32,012 nucleotides of DNA from Muribaculaceae bacterium (GTDB taxonomy: Bacteria; Bacteroidota; Bacteroidia; Bacteroidales; Muribaculaceae). The stretch spans positions 67,569 through 99,580 of the forward strand of contig JAIDKG010000136.1 in the NCBI GenBank assembly GCA_029051525.1, given 5' to 3'. The notes beneath the pieces were generated by a model. It did no database searches and had not been told where the DNA came from. It saw nothing but the letters and a program-made list of their open reading frames with translations. Both the position numbers and the translations under genes were made by a program. Positions 1 to 7,172 of the stretch are shown in pieces; position 1 is the stretch's first letter, and each line of letters begins with the position of its first letter.

Positions 1-910
1 TGTGGACTATCCCAACACCCCCTGCTCCATTTCAGAGCGTCAGGTGGACTATGTGGTGGAGATTGACTCTGTGGGCGATAGCTCGAAAATCTCCTCAGGT
101 GCCATCCGCGACAGCAAGAACCCCCGCGACATCCTTTTGGCCCAGAAAGCGGCCAAGGTAATCATCAACAGCGGTTACTTCAAGGATGGATTCTCTATTC
201 AGACAGGCACCGGCGGCGCATCACTGGCCGCTGTGAAATATATCCGCCAGAGCATGATCGATCGTGGCATCAAGGCCTCGTTCGCACTCGGCGGCATCAC
301 CGCCCATATGGTGAAACTCCATGAGGAGGGTCTGATCGGGCGTCTGATCGATGTGCAGTCGTTTGACAAGGTGGCGGCTGAATCGCTCAAGAACGACATG
401 ATGCACAAAGAGGTGAGCGCCAACGAATATGCCTCGGCCGACGAACCCGGTTCGGCCGTACACTACCTCGACATCGTGATTCTCTCCGCCCTTGAGGTCG
501 ACGTCAACTTCAACGTCAATGTGCTTGTGGGCAGCGACGGTATTATCCGTGGTGCCATCGGCGGCCACCCCGACACTGCGGCCGACTCGGCCCTCTCCAT
601 CATCGTGTGTCCGCTGCTTCGCGGCCGCATCCCCTGCGTGGTGGATGAAGTCACCACGCTGATCACTCCCGGTTCGTCGGTCGATGTGGTTGTCACCGAA
701 TACGGTATCGCCGTGAATCCCCGCCGTCCCGAACTTGCCGAGCGCCTGCGTGCGGCCGGCCTTGATGTGACCGACATCAAGACGCTCCGCGACAAGGGAC
801 AGTCTATTATCGGCGAGGCATCACCGCTGCCGTTTGGCGACAAAGTAGTGGGCGTGGTGATGAACCGCGACGGAAATGTGCTCGACGTAATCAAAAATAT
901 CGCAGACTGA
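1..910 (+). CDS. citF: Citrate lyase alpha subunit (citrate:acetyl-ACP transferase), 5'-truncated by window edge
   Basis: The C-terminal ~302 residues of CitF are present; the family is about 510 residues, so roughly 200 residues lie before the window. CitF exchanges the acetyl group on the CitD acyl carrier for citrate, giving citryl-ACP, which CitE then cleaves to oxaloacetate and acetyl-ACP. Visible family hallmarks are a SGAIRDSKNPRD block, a Gly-rich QTGTGGASLA segment, GGITAHMVKLHEEG, an IRGAIGGHPDTA segment and the end block VVTEYGIAVNPRRPEL. The reading frame is open at base 1, and the GTG at base 2 is internal, not a start. The stop is one base before citX, so the two are surely co-transcribed. 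citD and citE are expected just upstream, outside the window. Confidence 0.95.
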   Translation, partial: VDYPNTPCSISERQVDYVVEIDSVGDSSKISSGAIRDSKNPRDILLAQKAAKVIINSGYFKDGFSIQTGTGGASLAAVKYIRQSMIDRGIKASFALGGITAHMVKLHEEGLIGRLIDVQSFDKVAAESLKNDMMHKEVSANEYASADEPGSAVHYLDIVILSALEVDVNFNVNVLVGSDGIIRGAIGGHPDTAADSALSIIVCPLLRGRIPCVVDEVTTLITPGSSVDVVVTEYGIAVNPRRPELAERLRAAGLDVTDIKTLRDKGQSIIGEASPLPFGDKVVGVVMNRDGNVLDVIKNIAD

Positions 911-911
911 C

Positions 912-1418
912 GTGATTACACTCGATCTCCTGCTTGCGGCCCGCGATGCCCGACGCGCCACGCAGCTGCGTCTGCTTGACCGTCATCCCGACCTGACCCT
1001 TGTGGTGCTCACAGTCAACATTCCCGGGAATGTGAAACGCACTCCCGAGAGCTACGACATCGGCATGGAGGGTGTGGCCGAACTTCGCCGCCGTCTCGGC
1101 GGGAGAGTGCGAGAAATGACTATTAACGATTTCCCTACAGGTTTTGAAGCCTTCCTCCTCGCCGACTGCGGCGAGGAGGAGGCCAAACACCTGAGCGTGG
1201 AAATCGAGGATAATCACCCGCTCGGCCGACTGATGGATATTGATGTGATAGGCCATGACGGTGTGCCGCTTTCGCGCACCTCCTTAGGTCACAGCGGGAG
1301 GCGTTGCCTCCTCTGCGGCGAAGATGCGCGAATCTGTATGCGGGCAGGCCGACACACGATAGCCCAGCTGACCGATGAAATCCACCGCCTGCATGATGGA
1401 TACTTTCGGAGGACTTGA
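912..1418 (+). CDS. citX: Apo-citrate lyase phosphoribosyl-dephospho-CoA transferase (holo-citrate lyase synthase)
   Basis: A protein of 168 residues, close to the usual CitX length. It transfers the 2'-(5''-triphosphoribosyl)-3'-dephospho-CoA prosthetic group made by CitG onto a serine of the CitD acyl carrier. Family features seen are an N-terminal RDAR segment followed by a hydrophobic strand and NIPG, then HPLGRLMDIDVI around residues 98-110, and a C-terminal Cys motif RRCLLCGEDARICMR with a nearby His. The start is a GTG one base after the citF stop, and no earlier in-frame start is plausible. The 3' end overlaps the next gene. The operon position beside CitF and CitC/CitG agrees with the role. 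Confidence 0.92.
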   Translation: MITLDLLLAARDARRATQLRLLDRHPDLTLVVLTVNIPGNVKRTPESYDIGMEGVAELRRRLGGRVREMTINDFPTGFEAFLLADCGEEEAKHLSVEIEDNHPLGRLMDIDVIGHDGVPLSRTSLGHSGRRCLLCGEDARICMRAGRHTIAQLTDEIHRLHDGYFRRT

Positions 1419-3222
1419 ACTTAGGGAACTTCAGCTTTCCCTGCCATTCATACGTGCCCGGCGCGAGGCGTTGCTGGATCGGTGCGGTCTGCGTGCCGAG
1501 GATGCCGACTATGCCCTGGGTATATATGATGCCGACGACCGCCTTGTGGCCACAGCCTCATTGGCCGGCGACATTATAAAATGTATTGCCACCGATGAGT
1601 CGGTGCGCGGAGAGTCGCTGGCTCCCACGCTCGTGAGTGCCATCATGGCTCATGCAGCCGAGGCCGGCATACGTAATCTCAGAGTATTCACCAAACCGGA
1701 GTATGAGCCGGTGTTCCGCTCCTTCTCATTTCTTACTGTCGGCAGCACTGAGCGTTGTGTGCTGATGGAGCAGAGCGGCCAACCGCTCGAAGCCTACAAG
1801 GATTATCTGCGGTCGCTCCCCGGCAAGGGCCGGCGCGGATGCGTGGTGGCCAACGCCAACCCCATGACCAAAGGTCATCTTCACCTCATCAGCCATGCAG
1901 CCTCGCTTACCGATACGCTCTATGTAATCCCCGTGGCCGATGCCACCGCCGGAGGTTTCAGCTATGAGGAGCGCGTCGGGATACTCCGCGAGGCCACATC
2001 CGGAATAGCCGGAGTGCAGGTAATCGAGGGGAGCCCTTATGCAGTGAGCCGCTCCACATTCCCTTCATATTTCATCAAAGAGGTGAGCGAAGTGACAGAG
2101 GCTCATGTGGCCCTTGACCTTGATATATTCACCCGCCATATCGCTCCGGCGCTCGGCGTGACAGTGCGTTTTGTGGGGAGCGAACCCACCGACCCTCTCA
2201 CGGCTGCCTATAACCGGGGAATGCACCGACTGCTCCCGCAGGCCGGAATAGAGGTGGTGGAGATCCCGCGCATCGGCATTGCCGAATCAGAAAGTGCTGA
2301 CTGCATCGAGCCGATAAGCGCCTCGGCCGTGAGGAGGCTGATAGAGGAGGGGAGAGGTGCCGAGGCATTCAAATTAGTGCCACATGCCACAATCCCCGCA
2401 CTACTCGGTAGGCTCGCTTCAAATGCGCTGCAGGCCGAACTCGACCTCACTCCGAAGCCCGGACTCGTGGACCGAGCCAACAGCGGTGCCCACACCGACA
2501 TGGACCACCGGCTCATGAGCCGCAGCATCAATGCCGTGGCCCCATTCTTTACCGAATTGGCCCGGCTCGCCTTCAGCGCTGAAGGAGGCTCCCTCCCCGA
2601 TGCCACAGCCGCACAGAGACTTGGCATAGAATGGGAGCGCCGCATGATGGAGGCCACCGGAGGTGTCAACACCCATCGCGGAGCACTCTTCTCGCTCGGG
2701 CTTACCGTAATGGCTGTGGCTCATCTGATCAGCAATGAGAAGAGACTTTCGCCGGAATCCATCAGCTGTACCCTCAGGGAGTTGGCTGCTGCATATCCTC
2801 GTCCGAAGGGTACCCACGGCGCAGCCGTGAGAGAGCGTTACGGCATCCCCGGCGCGCTCGATGCCGCGCAGGCCGGTTATCCCGAAGCCTTCGAAGCTGC
2901 CGCCGAATCCAATCCCTACCGCCGCCTACTGAAACTTATGGCTTCGCTTGAGGACTCCAACATCTATCATCGTGGCGGTGCCGAGACAGCTGCGGAAGTC
3001 AAACGGATAGCCCGCGATATGCTCCACTATCCCGATGCGCTTCTCCCCACGAAGATGGCCGAACTCGACCCGATGTTCATAAGCAGGCGAATATCCCCCG
3101 GAGGAGCGGCCGACATGCTTGCCCTCACATTCCTGCTCCGCTCCGTGATTCACACACCCTACCTTGAAAAGGAGGGTGAAAAAGAAAAGGAGGGTGAAAA
3201 ACTTAAACAGATGGCTGATTGA
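1393..3222 (+). CDS. citCG: Fusion of [citrate (pro-3S)-lyase] ligase (CitC) and triphosphoribosyl-dephospho-CoA synthase (CitG)
   Basis: One frame encodes two maturation enzymes. Using residues from the upstream in-frame ATG at 1375, positions ~14-335 are CitC. They comprise a GNAT-like N-terminal part (GDIIKCIATDESVRGESLA, then FTKPEYEPVFRSF) and a nucleotidyltransferase-like part with NANPMTKGHLHLI, the TFPSYFIKE block, APALGVTVRFVGSEP and ISASAVR. CitC acetylates the prosthetic group using acetate and ATP. Residues ~340-600 are CitG (LTPKPGLVDRANSGAHTDMD, GVNTHRGALFSLG, THGAAVRERYG, EDSNIYHRGG), which makes the prosthetic-group precursor from dephospho-CoA and ATP. The C-terminus is Lys/Glu-rich with a repeated EKEGEK unit. 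In-frame ATGs lie at 1375, 1393 and 1396, all overlapping citX; 1393/1396 best fit the CitC N-terminus. No frameshift is seen at the junction. Confidence 0.92.
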   Translation: MMDTFGGLELRELQLSLPFIRARREALLDRCGLRAEDADYALGIYDADDRLVATASLAGDIIKCIATDESVRGESLAPTLVSAIMAHAAEAGIRNLRVFTKPEYEPVFRSFSFLTVGSTERCVLMEQSGQPLEAYKDYLRSLPGKGRRGCVVANANPMTKGHLHLISHAASLTDTLYVIPVADATAGGFSYEERVGILREATSGIAGVQVIEGSPYAVSRSTFPSYFIKEVSEVTEAHVALDLDIFTRHIAPALGVTVRFVGSEPTDPLTAAYNRGMHRLLPQAGIEVVEIPRIGIAESESADCIEPISASAVRRLIEEGRGAEAFKLVPHATIPALLGRLASNALQAELDLTPKPGLVDRANSGAHTDMDHRLMSRSINAVAPFFTELARLAFSAEGGSLPDATAAQRLGIEWERRMMEATGGVNTHRGALFSLGLTVMAVAHLISNEKRLSPESISCTLRELAAAYPRPKGTHGAAVRERYGIPGALDAAQAGYPEAFEAAAESNPYRRLLKLMASLEDSNIYHRGGAETAAEVKRIARDMLHYPDALLPTKMAELDPMFISRRISPGGAADMLALTFLLRSVIHTPYLEKEGEKEKEGEKLKQMAD

Positions 3223-3275
3223 ACGAGTCAGCCACCCGATTCAACAAGATAACAACAACCTTTAAATATTCTGCC

Positions 3276-5525
3276 ATGATCGAAGTAATCGACAAAGGAG
3301 TATATCTCCTGGACGGCGAAAAATTCGCCACTGACACAACAGGACTTCCCGCACCCGCCGAAGCCCGCGAAGCCACAATCACCTACGGCATACTTCGTGC
3401 CCACGATGTAGATGGCTCGAAGGGCGATGCGATGCGCATCAAATTCGATGCCATGATGAGTCATGACATCACATATGTGGGTATCATTCAGACCGCACGC
3501 GCTTCCGGTCTGGAGAAATTCCCCATCCCCTATGCAATGACCAACTGCCACAACTCCCTCTGTGCCGTAGGAGGCACCATCAATGAGGACGACCATGTGT
3601 TCGGTCTGTCGGCAGCAAAGAAATACGGCGGTATCTACGTTCCCGCCAACCAGGCAGTCATCCACCAGTATGCGCGAGAGATGATGGTGAAATGCGGCAA
3701 CATGATTCTCGGTTCCGACAGCCACACCCGTTACGGTTCACTCGGCAACATGGGTGTGGGCGAAGGTGGAGGCGAGCTCGTGAAGCAGCTTCTCAACAAC
3801 ACATGGGATATCAAGGCTCCCGAAGTGGTGCTCGTATGGCTTGAGGGTGCTCCCCGCAAGGGTATCGGTCCGCACGACGTGGCAATCTCGCTCGTGAAGG
3901 CTGTGTTCGACAGCGGTTTTGTGAAGAACAAAGTACTCGAGTTTGCAGGTCCCGGCGTGAAGAATCTCCCCATCGACTTCCGCAACGGCATCGACATCAT
4001 GACCACCGAGACCACATGTCTCAGCTCCATCTGGGTGACCGACGATGAGGTGCGCCATCACTACGAAATCCACCAGCGTCCCGAAGACTACCGTGAGCTT
4101 CGTCCCGGCAAGGTGGCTTACTACGACGGCATGATCCGCATCGACCTCAGCAAGCAGGAGGCCATGATAGCCCTTCCCTTCCACCCCAGCAACGCCTACA
4201 CCATCCATGAGCTACAGGCCGACCCCGAGCGCATACTGCGCGAAGTGGAGGAGGATGCACGCAAGCGCTTCGGCGACAAGATCGAGATTGACCTCGTGGG
4301 CAAGGTGCGCGACGGCAAGGTATATGCCGACCAGGGCATCATCGCAGGCTGCTCAGGCGGCACCTACGACAACCTCGCCGAGGCAGCCTCCATCCTGAAA
4401 GACCAGAGCGTAGGCAACGACTACTTCACCATCTCCGCCTATCCGCAGTCAACCCCCGTCTACATGGCCACTACCCGCGACGGCATTGCCACCGAACTGC
4501 TTGAGGCAGGCGTGGTGATCAAGCCCGCATTCTGCGGTCCCTGCTTCGGTGCCGGCGATGTGCCCGCCAACAACGGCCTCTCCATCCGCCACACCACCCG
4601 CAACTTCCCCAACCGCGAAGGCTCCAAGCCCGGTCAGGGTCAGATTTCACTCGTGGCCCTTATGGACGCCCGCTCCATCGCCGCCACAGCCGCCAACGGC
4701 GGTGTGATCACAGCCGCCACCGATGTGGAATACACCAACGAGCACAAGCCCTACGAGTATGATCCGAAGATCTACGAGCGCCGTGTGTTCCAGGGCTTCA
4801 AGAAAGAGAATCTCGACGAAGAGCTCCGCTACGGTCCCAACATCAAGGACTGGCCCAAGATGTATCCCATGCAGGAGAATATGCTCCTTGAGCTTGCAGC
4901 CGTGATTCATGACCCGGTGACCACCACCGACGAGCTCATACCCTCGGGCGAGACCTCCAGCTACCGTTCCAACCCGCTGAAACTCTCTGAGTTTGCCCTT
5001 TCTCGCCGTGTGCCCGAATATGTGGGTCTCTGCAAGCGCATCCAGAAAGAGGACCTCGAGCGCCGCGAGGGTAACTGCCCGGCAAAAGTCGTGGAGGTGC
5101 TCGCCAAGGTAGGCGCCAAGGCAGCCGACACATCATTCGGCTCATGCGTATTCGCCAACCGTCCCGGCGACGGCTCTGCCCGCGAGCAGGCTGCAAGCTG
5201 CCAGAAGGTGCTCGGCGGCGATGCCAACATCTGCTATGAGTATGCCACCAAGCGCTACCGCTCCAACTGCATCAACTGGGGTATCGTGCCCTTCACAATC
5301 GACAAGGATGTGGAGTTTGACTATCAGCCCGGCGACTATATCTTCGTGCCCGGCCTCCGTGAGGCAATCCTCGGCGGCAAGGAGGAGGCAATGGCCAAGG
5401 GTATCAAGGCCGACGGCACAGTGACCGACATCAAGCTGCACTTCAGCCCCCTCACCAAAGATGAGCGCCAGATTCTGGCCGACGGCTGCCTGATGAACTA
5501 CTACGCAGCCCAGAACAAAAAATAA
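3276..5525 (+). CDS. Aconitase-superfamily hydratase (probable aconitate hydratase, divergent YbhJ-like type)
   Basis: A 749-residue cytoplasmic 4Fe-4S enzyme; the likely role is citrate to isocitrate. Three cysteines sit where aconitases bind the cluster: C359 in IIAGCSGGTYDNL, and C420 and C423 in FCGPCFGAG. Other family blocks are NCHNSLCAVGGTINEDDH (~residue 89), GSDSHTRYGSLGNMGVGEGG (from residue 146), and TRNFPNREG, matching the NRNFEGR block. The usual GCTNSS sequence at the first ligand is replaced by GCSGGT, so this is not the classical AcnA/mitochondrial type. From memory it resembles the group often annotated only as hydratase or YbhJ. I chose the ATG at 3276, 53 bases after citCG; a longer frame opens only with a TTG at 3219 that overlaps the citCG stop. 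The neighbouring isocitrate dehydrogenase supports an aconitase role, but another hydroxy-acid substrate is possible. Confidence 0.85.
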   Translation: MIEVIDKGVYLLDGEKFATDTTGLPAPAEAREATITYGILRAHDVDGSKGDAMRIKFDAMMSHDITYVGIIQTARASGLEKFPIPYAMTNCHNSLCAVGGTINEDDHVFGLSAAKKYGGIYVPANQAVIHQYAREMMVKCGNMILGSDSHTRYGSLGNMGVGEGGGELVKQLLNNTWDIKAPEVVLVWLEGAPRKGIGPHDVAISLVKAVFDSGFVKNKVLEFAGPGVKNLPIDFRNGIDIMTTETTCLSSIWVTDDEVRHHYEIHQRPEDYRELRPGKVAYYDGMIRIDLSKQEAMIALPFHPSNAYTIHELQADPERILREVEEDARKRFGDKIEIDLVGKVRDGKVYADQGIIAGCSGGTYDNLAEAASILKDQSVGNDYFTISAYPQSTPVYMATTRDGIATELLEAGVVIKPAFCGPCFGAGDVPANNGLSIRHTTRNFPNREGSKPGQGQISLVALMDARSIAATAANGGVITAATDVEYTNEHKPYEYDPKIYERRVFQGFKKENLDEELRYGPNIKDWPKMYPMQENMLLELAAVIHDPVTTTDELIPSGETSSYRSNPLKLSEFALSRRVPEYVGLCKRIQKEDLERREGNCPAKVVEVLAKVGAKAADTSFGSCVFANRPGDGSAREQAASCQKVLGGDANICYEYATKRYRSNCINWGIVPFTIDKDVEFDYQPGDYIFVPGLREAILGGKEEAMAKGIKADGTVTDIKLHFSPLTKDERQILADGCLMNYYAAQNKK

Positions 5526-5565
5526 TACCTTAACCAATAACCAAACCTAAAAACAGAAACTGACC

Positions 5566-6774
5566 ATGGAAAAGATTAAAATGACCACTCCCCTCGTGGA
5601 GATGGATGGCGACGAGATGACCCGCATCCTCTGGAAGATGATCAAAGAGGAGCTCATCCTTCCCTACGTAGACCTCAAGACAGAATACTACGACCTCGGA
5701 CTTCCCGAGCGCGACAAGACCGACGACCGCATCACAGTCGAGGCTGCCGAGGCCACCAAGAAATATGGTGTGGCTGTGAAATGCGCCACTATTACTCCCA
5801 ATGCCCAGCGCATGACGGAGTATAACCTCCACCAGATGTGGAAGAGCCCCAACGGCACAATCCGTTCGCTGCTCGACGGCACAGTGTTCCGCACTCCGAT
5901 CACCATCCCCAGCATCAAGCCGGCCGTGAAGTCATGGGAGAAGCCGATCACCATCGCCCGTCATGCCTATGGCGACGTCTACAAGAATGTAGAGCTGCGT
6001 GCCGGCGAGGCCGGTGTGGCAAAGCTCGTGTTTGAAGGTGAGTCGGGTGCCCGCGAAGAGCTGGTGATCCATGAATTCAAGGCTCCCGGTGTGCTCCAGG
6101 GTATGCACAACACCGACAAGTCGATCACATCCTTCGCTCATGCCTGCTTCAAGTTTGCAGTCGACACCCGTCAGGACCTCTGGTTCTCTACCAAGGACAC
6201 CATCTCCAAGAAATATGACGCCCGCTTCCGCGAGATATTCGACGAGGTATACAAAGACTACAAGAGCGACTTCGAGCGCCTCGGCATCGAATACTTCTAC
6301 ACACTGATCGACGATGCAGTGGCACGCGTGATCCGCAGCCGTGGCGGCTTCATCTGGGCCTGCAAGAACTATGATGGCGATGTGATGAGCGACATGGTAT
6401 CCACCGCCTTCGGTTCGCTGGCCATGATGACTTCGGTGCTCGTATCGCCCGACGGCAAATATGAGTATGAGGCAGCCCACGGCACAGTGACCCGCCACTA
6501 CTACAAGCACCTCAAAGGTGAAGAGACCTCGACCAACCCCATGGCCACCATCTTCGCCTGGAGCGGAGCTCTGCGCAAACGCGGCGAACTTGACAACCTC
6601 CCCCAGCTGGTGAAATATGCCGACAATCTCGAAGATGCCTGCTTCGATACCCTCAACGACGGCATCGTGACCAAAGACCTCGTGAATCTCATGGAGGGTG
6701 TGGAGCCCAAGGCTGTGAATTCGGCCGACTTCCTGCACGCCATCCGCGAGCGCCTCGACAAGCGCATGGCATAA
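5566..6774 (+). CDS. icd: NADP-dependent isocitrate dehydrogenase, eukaryotic-type homodimeric
   Basis: A 402-residue enzyme that oxidatively decarboxylates isocitrate to 2-oxoglutarate, making NADPH. It resembles the cytosolic eukaryotic IDH1 group rather than E. coli Icd. Seen are an N-terminal [19 protein letters not shown], the substrate Arg at residue 132 in [35 protein letters not shown] with the metal-binding Asp residues, and [12 protein letters not shown], whose Arg-His marks NADP preference. Length is normal for the type and there is no signal peptide. The ATG lies 40 bases after the hydratase stop, so both are probably on one transcript. The product feeds glutamate synthesis. A cluster of terminators follows. 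Confidence 0.95.
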   Translation: MEKIKMTTPLVEMDGDEMTRILWKMIKEELILPYVDLKTEYYDLGLPERDKTDDRITVEAAEATKKYGVAVKCATITPNAQRMTEYNLHQMWKSPNGTIRSLLDGTVFRTPITIPSIKPAVKSWEKPITIARHAYGDVYKNVELRAGEAGVAKLVFEGESGAREELVIHEFKAPGVLQGMHNTDKSITSFAHACFKFAVDTRQDLWFSTKDTISKKYDARFREIFDEVYKDYKSDFERLGIEYFYTLIDDAVARVIRSRGGFIWACKNYDGDVMSDMVSTAFGSLAMMTSVLVSPDGKYEYEAAHGTVTRHYYKHLKGEETSTNPMATIFAWSGALRKRGELDNLPQLVKYADNLEDACFDTLNDGIVTKDLVNLMEGVEPKAVNSADFLHAIRERLDKRMA

Positions 6775-6809
6775 AGGCACCAAGCGTAGAAATACCGCAA
6801 TCGTTAAAA

Positions 6810-6955
6810 GTCCCGACCGTAGCTTTCGGCCGGGACTTTTTTATGGTTTGGATTGTCCCGACCGTAGCTTTCGGCCGGGACTTTTTTATGGCTTGGATTG
6901 TCCCGACCGTAGCTTTCGGCCGGGACTTTTTTATGGCTTGGATTGTCCCGACCGA
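6810..6955 (+). terminator. Three tandem 45-bp copies of a rho-independent terminator
   Basis: Three near-identical 45-bp units begin at 6811, 6856 and 6901, and a fourth is cut short after about 10 bases at 6946. Each unit holds a GTCCCGACCG arm, a TAGCTTT loop region, a CGGCCGGGAC arm (one A-C mismatch) and a run of six T. The only visible difference among the units is one base in the tail (GGTTTGG against GGCTTGG). They lie 36 bases after icd and would end the citrate operon transcript. Confidence 0.9.
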
Positions 6956-7026
6956 TGTTAGCGCGCTCTTAGTAATACCCCGGATATTAAGAAATGTGAT
7001 GTGAGTTTATTTTATGTTATGTAAAA

Positions 7027-7058
7027 TTTGGTTATAACAGTTAAAATACTTAATTTTG
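7027..7058 (+). promoter_or_regulatory. Bacteroidetes-type promoter of the secreted-protein cluster
   Basis: TTTG at 7027-7030, exactly 20 bases, then TAATTTTG at 7051-7058. This matches the TTTG/TAnnTTTG consensus used by the Bacteroidetes primary sigma factor. Transcription would start near 7065, leaving a leader of about 108 bases before the ATG at 7173. Confidence 0.75.
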
Positions 7059-7172
7059 TGCAATAACGGTTAACTCGAAGTCCTACTCGCTGCAATTGCA
7101 GCATTTTACACACGTAATTAAGGGTTTCAAGCAGAAGAATTTATATCTATAATAATATCAAACATATCACAC

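Larger units (their letters stand above)
6775..7172 (+). other. 398-base intergenic region between the citrate operon and the secreted-protein cluster
   Basis: The first part holds the triple terminator. From about 6956 the sequence turns AT-rich and carries the promoter at 7027-7058, followed by a leader of about 108 bases that contains the small palindrome TGCAATTGCA at 7091-7100. No open reading frame of note and no RNA gene were seen here. Confidence 0.6.

Noticed and set aside
5932-6783. 283-codon minus-strand frame opposite icd
   Set aside because: It lies wholly within a strongly conserved enzyme gene on the other strand, has His/Val/Gly-rich composition typical of an antisense reading, and shows no domain.
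6811-6955. CRISPR array
   Set aside because: The units are contiguous with a 45-base period, have no unique spacers and each is a terminator.
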